A stretch of 64,000 nucleotides of DNA. Origin: Cristatella mucedo (lineage: Eukaryota > Bryozoa > Phylactolaemata > Cristatellidae). Below the pieces are notes generated by a model. The model saw only the letters and a program-made list of their open reading frames with translations, ran no database searches and had not been told where the DNA came from. A program made the translations under genes and the position numbers. The stretch covers positions 942,501 to 1,006,500 of the forward strand of contig WPIO01000025.1 in NCBI GenBank assembly GCA_009760855.2. The letters run 5' to 3'. Shown here one piece after another: positions 47,784 to 60,380 of this stretch (its first letter is position 1; every line of letters begins with the position of its first letter).

Positions 47784-48012
47784 AGGAAATCCGTCCTTCC
47801 ATCACGCTTCCTTTACGCGACAAGATGGCGCAGCGTTATCTTCTGTGACCAATATTTCCGGCAGTTAAAACTCAGCGAAACGAGTCCACAGGCAGTGCCT
47901 GCCAGTGGACTCGCTTCGCTGAGTCACGTCTACTGCACGTCGCTGCCGGAAGTATTGGTCACGGCAGACAACGCTGCGCCATCTTGCAGCGTGACGGAAG
48001 CGTGACGGAATG
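47784..48012. repeat. Family C fold-back (two inverted units)
   Basis: The left arm (tcacgcttcc... caagatggcgcagcgtt... ccggcag... ctcagcg) is mirrored by the right arm (cgctgagtc... ctgccgg... aacgctgcgccatcttg... gtgacggaag) around a centre near 47897 (ggcagtgcctgcc). Each arm is about 110 bp. Confidence 0.85.
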
Positions 48013-48022
48013 ATGAAATTTC

Positions 48023-48060
<38 letters not shown>

Positions 48061-48087
48061 GTGTGTGTGTATATATATATATATATT
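48023..48087. repeat. (AT)n / (GT)n microsatellite
   Basis: AT run with an internal GTGTGTGTGT block; it directly follows the fold-back. Confidence 0.95.
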
Positions 48088-48089
48088 AA

Positions 48090-48365
48090 GTTTCAGCTTA
48101 ACATGCATCTGTTCCAGTCAGATTTCCCTTCGCTATACGTATCTGCGCATGATTCAGTGCATGTTACCAGCTACAGGTCTTACTACACAGTGGCCATGAG
48201 TATCTTTATGTTCTCTTTTGCATGCTTGATACCGTGAAAGGAAGGAAATTATCCCTTGGGTACTGATTTTTTGCAGCGAGTTTTATTTCACCTAGAAAGA
48301 GATTACGTTCTCTTATAGCATTTAATAAAATGACAAATTATTATTATTAATAATAACAATAAATA
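48090..48365 (+). mobile_element. Family B 3' UTR and tail
   Basis: It ends with tcacctagaaagagattacg, ttctcttatagcatttaata and a (TTA)n run at 48340-48365. The upstream part is too diverged to read as protein. Confidence 0.6.
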
Positions 48366-48889
48366 CTCGAAAAGATTTAGTTATTCAATTCAGTGTGGTT
48401 TACTTTTGCATTTTAGATTGTGCGTCTTAAACAATCCTATTTTTGCTTTAGTTGCATCTCTTGGTTGACCCAAATTGTGTCCTTGACTGAAGTTCGGAGG
48501 GTTCAGTAGGAGATGTAAGGCCATCACTCAAGCTACTACAGCATGCAAATGTCAACTAAAATGTTGTGAGATTGTGCGTGCTGATGTCCACAGGGATATC
48601 GTACAGTAGACCAAATACAGACAATAGCTTGATTTCCGTTTGCTATGCTCTGTCTTGCTCGGAGGGGGGAGCGTACTGAAGGAATCCGAAGTACGTGCAT
48701 AGTGTTGCTAATACTGAATCGGCCAGGCTGCTTAGGGTATTGATGTTTTTACGATCGGTGGGATTTCGCGGGCGCATGTGTAATGTGCCTAATTGAAATT
48801 AAATGCTTAGATATGCTTGCAATCACAAGTCGAGAATCTACAGTCGCATTCTCTATATTTCTCTATATTGAAAATAGTATGGAAGCTTA
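48366..48889. other. Unassigned sequence
   Basis: Nothing recognisable. Confidence 0.4.
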
Positions 48890-49018
48890 TTGGACATTTA
48901 TATAGCGATCAAAGCCTCAGAGGCTATCGCTCCGCTTCGGTGGGAAACACACAGCGGGACTAGAACCCAAGTCCTGAGTCAAGCAGCTCAAGCGCCTTAT
49001 CACCAGGCGAAGACTTGT
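48890..49018 (-). mobile_element. tRNA-derived SINE, copy 3
   Basis: The minus strand reads gcctggtgataaggcgcttg (A-box region), then cttgggttctagtcccgctg (B box), then cggagcgatagcctctgagg, the shared body motif. The tRNA-like part here is the best preserved of the four copies. Confidence 0.65.
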
Positions 49019-49534
49019 TAATTCATTTGCGATGCCAACGTGAGTGGAAACATTAGCCACATACTGGCGCTGCGAGAAATGAGACACCACTTAGCCATTA
49101 CCGCTTGCTGTGGAAGTGGCAGCTCGGATAAGTACCGCGGCCTCACCTACAATCGATCACTCCGTAAGCCTCGGGCCGCTCTGCAGTGATCCCTTCCACG
49201 ACGAACGCAGGCCTAGTCGCAGGCTACACGCGGTATTCCATGATCGGATCCGACTATTTTTTTTTTGGTGCCATCATGCTCTTTGCCTGCTCTTTAGCCT
49301 TACCAAGATCGTTGACGCAGCTGGTTAAAATAAGTCTCTATCCACAGATAAGTTCATTTCACCGAAATATGCAGAGCGACAAAGTCAAATTTATGTCCAA
49401 GCACGAAGGGTGGCAGCCCATTTCGGCGATGAAAAGACAGCCTTCCGGAGCAGCCTCGTTTTCGAAAGCCCTGTTGAGCAGCGTACCCAGTGAGACTTGG
49501 ATCTATGTAAGGGACGTTGTATCAACGACTGGCC
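49019..49534. other. Unassigned sequence
   Basis: No domain or repeat was recognised. Confidence 0.4.
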
Positions 49535-50397
49535 GCTCGCTCATGCAAAGTCAATGCAAACAGTGACCGTGGCCTGAAGCGAGTTCCAGACTGTCGATGC
49601 CTAGGCGCTGAAGGCTTGATCACCAAAGGATTTCAGTTTAGTGTTCGGGGGACGGCGAGATGACAAGATACTGAGGAGCGGTTGGTGCGGAAGCACTTAA
49701 CTGAAGGAGCAACGAGGTCAGATAGGCGGGCTAGTACAAGCGAGTGAAGTGACATGTGAGCTAAACTTGGGATCTTTAGATCAATACGATGCTTGATAGG
49801 GACTCATCAACGCTCGGACAGAAGCGGCGTGATGTGATAGATACGCCTTTCAAGACAGACCTGGCGAGCTCTTAGTTTTGCACCTGTTCCTGACGATGAA
49901 GAGTACTCTCCGGATGTCCTGAATAAAGGTAATCGTGGTAGTATAGAAGCGATGTTGTGAGCACACTAACTAGTTTGGCTGTCGTATTCTTATCAATGCT
50001 GGCCCTGATTTGGCCACGCTACTGAAAGTAGAGTAGGCCGACTTGACATAATGTGTTCATCTAATGACAACTCGTTTTGGAATAGTAAGCCTATATTATT
50101 AGTAGTTGGCACCGGTATGATGTTAGCTGAAGCGAATTTGAGATTAGGTCGTCCAGCTTTCGGGTATCTCTAGGTTAGCGAGTGCATGTTAGAGTGCATT
50201 TAAGTCTTATAGTCACCTTTTAGCTTTAGTAGGCTAGTAGCTATCCAAATAGAAATGTCGTCGGTGCAGGCGACAAAGAAATTAAGTGAATCGGATGAGA
50301 CACCAAGCTTCGGAACGTCAATTATACTTGGAGCTGAATGTCTTTGACGTAGAAATGAAAGCCAAGATTGTGATCGGCGCTTATATCGAGCAGCGGG

Positions 50398-50447
<50 letters not shown>

Positions 50448-50448
50448 T

Positions 50449-50501
<53 letters not shown>

Positions 50502-51190
50502 CGAGAGAGAGAGATTTCACGCAGTGAAAAGAAGGGTGACTAAGACCGAGGCCCGATAAGCTCCATAATTGAAGGGGTCCCTGGACAACCGGAATCCGTT
50601 TACGTCAACACCTGGACATAGCGCGCTATGGTATGACCGAATCTAGTGGAGGACATTGCCATTGACACCTGTTGATACCATGGATACCTGTGGGCGTGCT
50701 GAGAGGCGCTCCGGAAGGATTCGATCGGCACTTGTGTCAAATCCAGCCACAAATAGATTCACAGAGCGCTAGCATAGACTACTCTGATCAGCATTGTCCA
50801 TAAAATCGTTGGAAACCTAAGCAGAGCAGTCTCCATGGTTAGCTCTACATCTCGATTGGAACTTGCTAACTATTGAGATCCGATGAATGGATGAAAATCG
50901 CACAGTTCTGTCCGCTACTTGTTCAAGTGTGTTGGATAATAATAGCAGAAGGAAGCCCGACGCGAAAGTTACCTAGATTTTCATGCTTCAGGGTAGGTCT
51001 TTTAATGAGTGGCCTGATAATTGCCGATACCAGAGGGGCAGGGATTTCACCGGTAAACAGGGACCTATTACCAATATTTGTTATTGCAGACAGCAACAGG
51101 TCTACTAATAGTATAATGAGGATTGTAAGGACCGAATCTAGAGGACTACTGATTTCTTGCTAGGAAAGCCCTCTTATCGACTTTCGTTCA
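49535..51190 (-). mobile_element. Diverged CR1/L2-type element (RT through C-terminal domain)
   Basis: Read on the minus strand it follows the family B layout from the C-terminal domain (49560-49900) back through the region after YADD (50210-50280) and the (GA)n position (50398-50515) to RT upstream (51060-51170, aatctagaggactactgatt against atagggtccagaggacttgt). No RT frame is open. Sequence differences are large enough to suggest a separate, older family. Confidence 0.6.
50398..50515. repeat. (GA)n microsatellite inside an RT region
   Basis: It lies exactly where family B encodes TLPLAD, the same site as the (CT)n tract at 9989-10093 once strand is taken into account. Confidence 0.9.
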
Positions 51191-51979
51191 GAATGAAAGT
51201 AACGCAGACCACCTACAAAAGTGCTCCGGCATATTTAAATGCCCACGAAGGCCATCCTTGTGCACTTTCAACGTAGCACAAAGGTATCCACACAGCGTCC
51301 TGCAGGCCCTTTCAGCGAAGCTGCCTCGAAACCCTGAGGCATTGACGCAGCATGGCCATGCATCCACACTATAAGGGCCCGTCCACGAGTCAACGTCGAG
51401 CTCTGGCCATAGGCGGACATCAAAGGGCAAAGGTTGCCTAAGTCAAAGGGCTATACAACGGTCAGAGCACGAACGGCAGCATGCCACGCTTAATAAGCGA
51501 GCGCTCCGCCTATCATTTCCTCATCTCACTTAGCCGACCCCGGCCACTCAATCTCAATACAAAAGCTAAGTTCAGCACACAGTGGATCGATTCACGGGCG
51601 CCCTCCCCTGAGCCGCCATCGTCAAGCCTGATTGAGCGAGCAACGAGCCAATCGGCGCACTGGTCGTGTAAAGTGATAAATGTTAGCTCAACGGGTCGAC
51701 CTCCAAGCGCTGTCCCTCCAAGGCACGCAGTATATCGTCAAAGTCAGTTTTTTTTATTTACTTACGTGCTCTATTATTAGCAGTTGCTAATTGTTGCTGA
51801 GCATAGTTGTTCTTGCAAATAGTCTTAAGCCGAATTGCTACGCACCGAAGCAGGCATGCTGATTAATCAGATCTTGGCGAAAGCATGACATTATTAGTGC
51901 TCGTGCGATGAGATTATAAGGAACCACGCGTGTCTTACCTTGTGGTTGGCTGCATCTTGTACAAATAGATCTGGAGCGA
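51191..51979. other. Unassigned sequence
   Basis: No domain or repeat was recognised. Confidence 0.4.
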
Positions 51980-53955
51980 TGATTAATGTATCTCCGTCTG
52001 TAACTCCACAAAGCCATAAAGACTATGTGGGTGTTATGCAGGAGAGTCTGTATGGCCCACTCACAGCCTAAGCGGCTTTCGGTACGCATTCGGTACCCAA
52101 CAGACTTCGTCTCACGCAGCAAAGAGAAAGTTGGAAGCATAGCCGAGTTAGGAGATTAGTTGAGGTAGTGAGTAGCATGGAAGTAGCAGCTCAGGACCGC
52201 TGAAAAGGATGTGCCATAGTCGGCAGCAGGAGAGCAGTTGTCGTTGCGTAAGAATTGTGGAAGCGAGTTCCTCAGCCTAGGACCTGCAGAGCTAAAGCTT
52301 CTGTCACCAACGGTCTTTAAGCGGGGGAATGGAACAGCTAATTTATTGTCCTGAAACTTGTGCAGCAATTCAGCTAGGTACGATGGAGCCAAGCAGTGGC
52401 GGGCCTTGTGGGTCAGCGTAAGAACTTTGCTCTATATCCGTTGCTCAACCGGCATCCATCCTAGCTCTTTCAGCAAAGGAGACACGGGCTCAAACCTCTG
52501 GGACTTAAAGACTAGCCTTGCAGCTATACTCATAGTCAGCTGCAGTGGCCTATTTACTTTTTTTGTAGCCCAGCCAAAAGGGAATTACAATAATCAAGCC
52601 GAGACAGAATTAAAGAGCTAGTTAAATTTTTGCAAGCCACTGTGGAAGACAGCTCCTAATCTTGGATAGGGATCGGACGTGATGGCTAGCTGTAGAAGCA
52701 GTTTTCTGAATGAAGCTTTGAAATTGAGGCAGCAGTTGAAAACGACAACTAAATTTCAAGCACGTGGTGATGGTCGCACAACTGCATCACTTATTAGAAG
52801 AGCAAAGCCTTTTGATCTAGCCTCACGCTTAGGGTGTCCTATGAGCAGCAGTTCGGTTTTATCGTCAATTAGTTTCAAGAAGTTTTCCGACATCCAGGGT
52901 CGAATGTCGGCAAGGCAAGCATTCAGCTTCTCAGTTGCTGCAGCCGATTCCGACGGTTTGAGTGACAAATACAGCTGAGTATCGTCAGCATAGAAGTGAT
53001 ATCCTATTTCATGGACCTCAATCACTTTTCTCAGAGGTTGAGTACAAATAGAGAACAGCAAGGGACCGAGTACAGACCCTTGAGGGACTCCACAGGTGAC
53101 CCTTCTCGTGTGTGAGACCTGACCCCCACACGACACGGATTTAATACGATCAGACAAGTACGATTTAAACCACGCCAGTGCCTCATCTGCCAGACCGATC
53201 GTTGTTCTCAGTCGTTCAAGTAGAACATCGTGATCAATTGTGTCTAAGGCAGCTGGTAGATCTAGCAGAGCTAGGGCAGTGACATTCCCATCATCGTTGC
53301 CAGGTAGAATGTCATTGTTAACACGGAGGAGAGCAGTTTCAGTGGAGTGCTGCCTCTTGAATCCTAATTGAAATGTTTCTGACATTTCATTCTTTTCAAT
53401 ATGTTCAACCAGCTGCTTAGCAACAATCTTTTCAAGAATCTTTGACAAGAAAGGAAGAAGGGAAACTAGGTGATAGTTTGCAAGGACCTTTGTATCTAAT
53501 CCAGGCTTTTATGTATGGGTCTAACGATTGCCAATTTGAAGGACTTGGGGAAGACCCCTTTTACCAAAGAAGCATTAAAAATCTCGGCTATGGCAGGGCT
53601 CAGTTGGTCTGCCAGTGAAGACCACAGAGGTGGTATAGGGCCTTCAGGAGACAATTTCTTTTTGCTAGACCTTATTAAGGTAGCCACATCGCATGCAGAA
53701 ACCTCGGAAAACCTTCTAAGGAAGGTCACAGGTTGTGATTCCGCAACTGCTTTATTCGGAGGGGGCTTTATGGAGGCAGGAATGTGTACAATTGTTTCGG
53801 TAAAGAAGGCTGAAAACTTTTCGTCTGAGCCGTTAATACCTGCGGAGTCAGACCTATCAGCATTGGCCGACGACACACCTCTTTGCACTGCCCGTGATGT
53901 GCGAGTAGGCGCCTCACGTTCCTTCCATAGGCGACCCATGTAACACAAAACAGCG
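51980..53955 (-). mobile_element. Family A copy (RT, frameshifted)
   Basis: The 3' end is at 51983-52000 (inverted tgtatctccgtctg). The C-terminal domain at 52030-52650 is broken into frames. RT lies at 52756-53448 and the N-terminal linker at 53496-53948. It is colinear with 386-2245, with short deletions in the C-terminal domain, for example after HKFQ near 52350. Confidence 0.85.
52756..53448 (-). pseudogene. Family A RT core, broken copy
   Basis: This 230-codon open piece contains QLVEHIEKNEMSETFQLGF, motif A as LDLPAALDTIDHDVLLERL (the Phe before the Asp is Leu), GVPQGSVLGPLLF and FYADDTQLYL. The frame is lost on both sides: upstream, where YRPVSLLPF should join from 53496-53948, and downstream after VVRPSPRA. 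It is non-functional. Confidence 0.85.
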
Positions 53956-54121
53956 CCGGTGGTTTGCCTTTTATGGGTGACCTTCGCGGCGATAGATTAT
54001 GCATGCCGGTTCTCTGGCTAACCACGCGACGGAGGCTTGCGGCTTGCTATCTCTAGGATGCTTTTTTTTCGCTCGTCAATGGCGGACCTGCATGAACCCG
54101 TGGCTAAGTGGACCGAATCAC

Positions 54122-54251
54122 GCTAGACCGGGCCGGACCGAGCCAGTGTGCGGTAGACCGAGCCGGACAGAGCCGGACCGAGCCGGTGTGCGGTAGACCA
54201 AGCCGGACCGAGCGGGTACTCGTTACACCGGGCCGGACCGAGCCGGTGCTC
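54122..54251. repeat. Minisatellite with units of about 30 bp
   Basis: Four units of the type gaccgggccggaccgagcc, one with a 10-bp internal addition. Confidence 0.8.
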
Positions 54252-55347
54252 GGCGATCTTTCTGTCGCGTCTTGAGGTCTACCGTCCTAATTGCACATGT
54301 TTGAGGTAACAATTGCAAGACGACTTATTTTTTTTACCCATCGTCCTCGGCGTTCCAATCTCTCTAGATATTCGACTCGATGGGAGCTCTCTGTTTGGGG
54401 GAGACTGAGGTGAAGGCCTAGGAACTGATTACCAATCGATCGTCCTTAAAAGTACTTTAAAAGATGTAAGCCGTAGGTCATAATGCTAAAGGCTCTTAAA
54501 AATCACAATTCGGGAACAGTTAATAAGCTCCGATTGCCTTAACCCACGTCGATGAGCTCGCCAGCTTTTCAGTTGGGCGAAGGCTGCCAGTGACTACGGA
54601 GGCCGGCTGAGCATCGGTTGTGATCTCTGGTGGCAAGGCTTCGCAGACCCGCGGCATCATTTGCCTGCGCAGATCCATCGTGAGTACAATAGCAACAGCA
54701 TGAGGGCGCCACTCGGTTTACGGCACAACAGTGGGGCTTTCTTGTCTTCACCGCCGGAGCAGGGCGACGGGGCACTGTCGGAGCGCCTTCTCCTTGGATA
54801 CGTCTGAAAAACTCTGTCGCTATAGAGAGAAGCAAAATACTCTATTGCTCAGCGAATGAAAATGTGATCTAGAAAAAACAGAAGAGGGACTATAAATGAA
54901 GGTTATTAGTCACAATTGACAAGCTTGCTGGTCGCCGTCAGCAGACGATGATAGCCTTACCTCGATCTGTACATATTCTGCCGTAAAGAAAGAAGCAAAA
55001 TGCAAAATAGACCTTTAGCAAGAAAACGCAGCATAGACTACTAGCCGTGCCCGTGAAAAGACAAGAAAGTCAGATTCCAGCTAATGAATGAGCTTTTATC
55101 TGCTAGAGAACTCCGCTGGAACATTCGCGAGTACGATCCTTCCCGTTTTAACCTGCCTGCTAGTAAGGTGCGCACTGACTCATTTACAGGCTACGTACAG
55201 GCTGCAAAGATCTTTATTAATCGACGATGTCATAAAGACAGGCAAATTTCACTCCAAGTAAGCCTGAATAGATTGTGGGGCTTTTTTTCTGTCGCTGGCC
55301 TCGCCCGATACTTCACAATACTGGGAGTATAGATAAAAAATACAGTC
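54252..55347. other. Unassigned sequence
   Basis: No recognisable gene or repeat. Confidence 0.4.
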
Positions 55348-55950
55348 GTCGCTCGTTTATCGTGGTTAATCAGCTCGAGACTCTACCTCGATAAGTGAAC
55401 TCCCGCGAAGCAGGATTCTTTTTTCCATAAATCAAATATTTTTGTAGTTAGAGCATAGAAAATCTGTTCATGACCCTATTAATACGGTTTCTAACATTAT
55501 TAGAGCCCTTTGGACATGAAATAACATCCCTTTTGTCACCATTAAACTCGTAATACCCAATATATTAGACAAAATAATAGAAAATAAGACATATTAGACG
55601 TTACAAATATCGTATTATTGTTATTGTATATTTAATTCTAATATGATATCCAATCGAGTGAACTGCACGCTCTGATTAGCTTCGTTTCACCACATCCAAT
55701 TTTTTCGGAAAAAAAGTATTTTGTCCACATACAAGGAATTTTCGAGTGGCTGCTCCTGGCATTGCAGGATTTTCGGGAGTGCTCGAATACATAGGCCTAC
55801 AGTTCATACGTACAGTAATTTTCATTTTAATTTTAATCCAGAGGTGTATTATTTTCACTATCTCGATCATCTTTTTAATGAATATATTTTAAAAATCCGC
55901 GACAGAGTGAAGCCACGAAAGTCGAAGCACGAAGTGGCGAGTTAGACTTT
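55348..55950. mobile_element. Probable non-autonomous TIR element of about 600 bp
   Basis: The left end tacagtcgtcgctcgtttat and the inverted right end (agtctaactcgccacttcgt) share a diverged terminal theme, and the internal cgataagtgaactcccgcga is mirrored by ccgcgacagagtgaagccac. Elements with 'cagtcgtccctcg' ends are common in animals. The exact borders are uncertain. Confidence 0.45.
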
Positions 55951-55959
55951 TTATGTCAT

Positions 55960-56050
55960 CTGTATAGCACGCTAAGAGAACTAACTTAGTCTCTGCGTAG
56001 AGGCTTTACAATTTCCGAAGGGCTCGAGCCCACAAACTTGGTTGCTAAAG
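55960..56050 (-). mobile_element. Family B 3' tail remnant
   Basis: tgtatagcacgctaagagaa, then gtagaggctttacaatttcc follow the tail block in inverted orientation. Confidence 0.45.
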
Positions 56051-57119
56051 GCGAGCAGATGAATTTGATAGCAGCTGAAGAGCTCATATGGTGTAGCGTT
56101 GGCACAAGGCACCCCCTAACTAAATGGCGCTGCTACTGCTGCTGTTGCTGCAGGTGATTGTCGCAGGGTAAGATCTACAGAGCAAGCCCATTTTTGGGAA
56201 CTAAATTTAAAGAAAGAAGAAACCAACTTCATTGTTCTGAGATTTACTGAAAACAGGAAGTAGCAAATTGAGGTTAACGGCCAGGTTTACCGGACCATTT
56301 TGCAAGCAGGCAATCATAAACTGGTGTATATGTAACAAAAACTCGGTCTTTGAAGCCACCAAACAAGCTAGGAGCTAGTGAAAATCTGAGGGGGAAAGTA
56401 ACGCTCTTAACACAGCGGCTGCATGCAGAAAATGTACAAAAGCCAGGATCATATTTGTAGCAGCATGTCCTCGAATGAGACGTACAATAGCTTACCGCCA
56501 TTTTAGTGCCTAAGTAAGTGGTGCGTAGTCACTCGGCATATTTTACCGAACTGTTTCCGGCCTATCAAAACGTTGTACAGAGCTCCTTCTCTTAGTCTTA
56601 TGTCTAGATATTAATACATCATATGACGATGCTACTTCGTATGCCATGATGAGGTCCTCAACTCTACGTTGGCACGGGATTCAAAATGGAAGTTAAATCA
56701 GATACCGCTCGAAAATAGCCGATCCATCAACGTGTCTATGACGAGTCGCGAGGCTCGTCCAGCTCCGGCTAATAAGATGTAGCGGCCACTGTGCGCCTAT
56801 CAATGTCGCTGCGATGGCGGCTGGAGGACACATAGGAGCTCTGATGTGTGAACCCAGCAAGACTCGGACACAGGCGGCTCTATCGACGCGTGTCTTTCTC
56901 TGACCACAGCGGAGCTGTCCTGTTGTTAATCAGAAAAGACAGAATGTTTCCAGACTAGAAGCTCATCCGTATAGATGACGGGCGCAGCTCAGGTATTGGT
57001 TTCCAATGCGCTCTTGGAACGAAAAGCATACTGTCTTTTCACGTTTCTCCTGCTGTATTTATTTCCAGCAAATGACCTTTGACTTGAAGATCACACCAGC
57101 CCCATCATCAGTCTGCATA
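56051..57119. other. Unassigned sequence
   Basis: Short frames without domains only. Confidence 0.4.
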
Positions 57120-57700
57120 AATTAGGGTGCCTAATACTTAGATACTTGGGCGTGCTTAGAGACAAGTACCGAAGCAAAGTTAGTCCATGAATGTGCGACA
57201 TCTCATCTAGACCTCTACAACTCATTTACTTGCAGGACTTTCTCTCCATGACATAAAACCTCTATTATTATGACCCAATTCTGCAACTTAGCTTTTCTGT
57301 CGCGATGTTAGCGAATTCCAAATTACTCCGCTTTTTTCCGACCTGCACTGGTGGCATATCTATCAAGCAGCGGCTTCAAGATGGCGTCGCTCACATTTAG
57401 GCTCCTTCCTCCTCTTGCTTCGGCTTTCCTGTCTGGGCTACTTACACCTCAGCCATTGCCTCGAAACACTCACTCCTCTGACAGTCGTTATCGTGCTGTG
57501 CCTCTAACCAACACCTGATCGTTCTAGTTTTGAGACTATGCCTTCAGGTCCTTGATGCGCTTAAACGCAATGCGATTATGCACGCTATTATCGCTAATCA
57601 GTTTACTGCTTCCTTTCCAGCCTAGGTGAAGTGCCCAAAAAGATATTTGCGCGCTATATCGGCGCTCAGAATTCTCTTAGGGCTTTAAGGGAAGACAATC
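57120..57700 (+). mobile_element. Old family B-type copy
   Basis: C-terminal-domain text (agttagtccatgaatgtgcg, catctcatctagacctctac, ttttccgacctgcactgg, aagcagcggcttcaagatgg) is followed by a 3' tail (aggtgaagtgcccaaaaaga, 57626-57645). It is frameshifted throughout. Confidence 0.65.
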
Positions 57701-59667
57701 TTACTTCTATTAATTTGAGAAAACGTTCCGCTAAAACCTGAAGCTTGATTATGAAATGTTCGCGTACAGTCATCATTGATACTGGTTGCCCTTCCTAGCT
57801 TTGCAATGATTCTTTTTTATTTTTGCAAAGCGTTTTGACAAGCTCGGGATCTGTCGTCAAGTCAATGCAACATATAATAGACCTTACGTGAAGAGGTTCT
57901 TCGGAAGATAAACACCGGTCGACGATCGACTTTAGAATGCACACTTTGGCATTTTAATTGCGAATAGTTGAGATAGTAAGCCTTCAAAGTGTGCATACGC
58001 AAAGAACATTAACTAAGAAAGGACATCAATAACCGCGAATAATTGAAAACGCTATAGCTGCAATGAGTAATGGGTTTACTCACAGAACCACTAGTATATA
58101 TCGCTTCGAGTGCATGTTGGGGCTCCCGAATTATATCTTTCACACGACGCACAGCACGCATAATCGGCGATCGACCTCACCAACGCAAGACCGACTGCTT
58201 GCGAAATTAGCTCCTTAAAGATTGGCTGACGAGTCCTATTGAAATGCGAACGAACACATGTATGAATATGAAAGAAGAGCACGGCAGTTATAAGTATGGC
58301 TCCTGCCTCAAAAATATGGCCAAATGCTTTCTGGATATATGCTTCTAGCTCAAAACGGCGACCGGATTCCAAAACAAAACTGGTAGGACACTGCGGAGGG
58401 GGTGTCTTGGGATTACTTTCACTCTTCTAATATGAGATTTAGCCATGGATTACGACACTTCCTAATAATCGTAAAACTTTAACCGCTAATAATCAGTAAC
58501 AACTGCATCACTGGGATTCTTTAGCTTTTTAACGCATCAGGCCATCCGTGGCCAGATTAATAGAAAGACATCAAGTCTACGGCAGTTGGCAACTGTCGGC
58601 TGTCTACCTTGTTAGGCATAAATTGCTTCGGAGAATTGTTAACTCCCTTATCTTGGCTGTTCTTGCAGCTTTATTTATGTAGTTTTCTCATCGTCAACAT
58701 GTCGTCAGTCTCAAGAGATGGCTTCAAGGTATCGTCTGAATCCTCGGCTGCTCTCACTTTCACGTCACCAAGACTTCATTCGCATGCAGATAGCCAAACA
58801 CGTTTAGCTTCAACCCCATCTTACAAGATACATGAAACAATCTAAAATGGGAATATTTGCAATGCGCACAACACAAAGAGAAACAAGCCTCAATGTATCT
58901 TATGTCACTGCGATTGTGATTGGTGCTGTATACATGGGTCTGTCTGTCGCTTTGGAAATGCCATGCTAGTTTAGCGACATTGATCCGTAACATCATGCAT
59001 GGTAGGGGCGTTCTTGATTACTGTCACGCTCCTACCCTCGGCATATTTGTGTGTATCAGTGCAGCAAATACGAAAAGTTAGCGGTGCTTCGAGGCACCAG
59101 TTCCGTCATTATTTATGGCGCATCTGCAAGGACAAGAACAATCAAGCGTGTCTTTTGGTTCAAGGACTCTGGTTAGCAAGCTGCTACAGCTCGTCTGTAA
59201 CATTCGGTGTCCGAAGTGCTTAGCATTCGCTTAGGTCCCAAACAGTCATCTTGTGCTATGCTTATTAAGTTTGACTATTGAGGAGAATATTTTACCTGAA
59301 ACGTAGAGCTCCATATTCGCTGGATTGAGGAAATACTCATTGTGGAATTGAGCGCTTGAAAGCTGAAGGTGCAGCTTACCTTACTCTACCAAAAATTTGG
59401 GAATTCAAAAAGGAATTTAAGAAGAACAAAAGAGGAACAGTGGAATTCAAAAGACTCGCCAAAGTTAAGCGAATTCGTGAACTTTCTATAACCAGAACTG
59501 AGCAAATTTCAGAATGTACACTCTCATTCCAAATAGTTCAAGAAGAGGTACTCGAAGCTGAGCAGCATCCAGCAGCATGATATGCATTTAGCAGCATGAA
59601 CGCATACTTCTCGTCAGAGTGTGGTTATTGTTAAAGCAGAGATATCTCAATATCTAAAGAAAAATGT
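57701..59667. other. Unassigned sequence
   Basis: No recognisable gene. The 93-codon frame at 58091-58372 (-) and the Lys/Glu-rich frame at 59356-59580 (+) have no known domain. Confidence 0.4.
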
Positions 59668-60380
59668 AGTAACAACAATAATAATGATACATTTGTATAT
59701 TAGCCTCGGAGAAGTTAATCTTTTTCTAGACTGTCTACATATGCAGTAAAGGAAGCATGGTCAAATGGTTTATGGTAACATCCACATGCCAAAGACCACA
59801 ACATGGAGTAAAATGCACTGTGTCAGCCTGTGAATATCGTTAGTGGTAGCATGCCAAGTGTCAGCACTCATAACCATGCACAGGACAAATGACAAGGACC
59901 CGCCAAATGCTTTGAGAAACAGGTGAAATTTTTGTTTCTTTTTAAATTGCGTCATGTCGGGACATGGGTGAGTTCCAGGCTTTGGAAGAATACGAACTAA
60001 AGGCACAGTTTCCATAGGATTGTTGGTTCGTTCGAGGTATAGCTAAACGGTTTGACTCAGAAAAGCAGTACGGTACGATGCCTAGCCTGACTCTGCGTAG
60101 TGATTAGCTCTTAAAACCAGACTGGAACTAACTTGATTGGTTTGAAGTTTTAATATACGAGTTCAGTTGGTCTACTACAACTCGCTCCAGTTCTTTGATA
60201 GGAAGTGCAGTAAGGAGACTGGGCCGAAGTTGCTCAAGCTCTCACGATCTGGCGTTCCTCACTTAATTAGTGGCCTAACTACAGCCTTTTTGAAAGGTAC
60301 ATAGACCCGACCTGAGGCTAAGAACATATTCATTATGTTAGTTATGCATGACAGCAGCAGATGTAAACATAGAAGTAGCA
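59668..60380 (-). mobile_element. Family B copy with internal deletion
   Basis: The 3' end is at 59668-59760 (aacaacaataataatgatac, aatctttttctagactgtct). The C-terminal end is readable at 59770-60015. Beyond about 60090 it jumps to RT upstream sequence (agtgattagctcttaaaacc, ctttgataggaagtgcagta, ttagttatgcatgacagcag). Confidence 0.75.

Noticed and set aside
59356-59580. Lys/Glu-rich 74-codon frame
   Set aside because: Low complexity with no domain or neighbour context.
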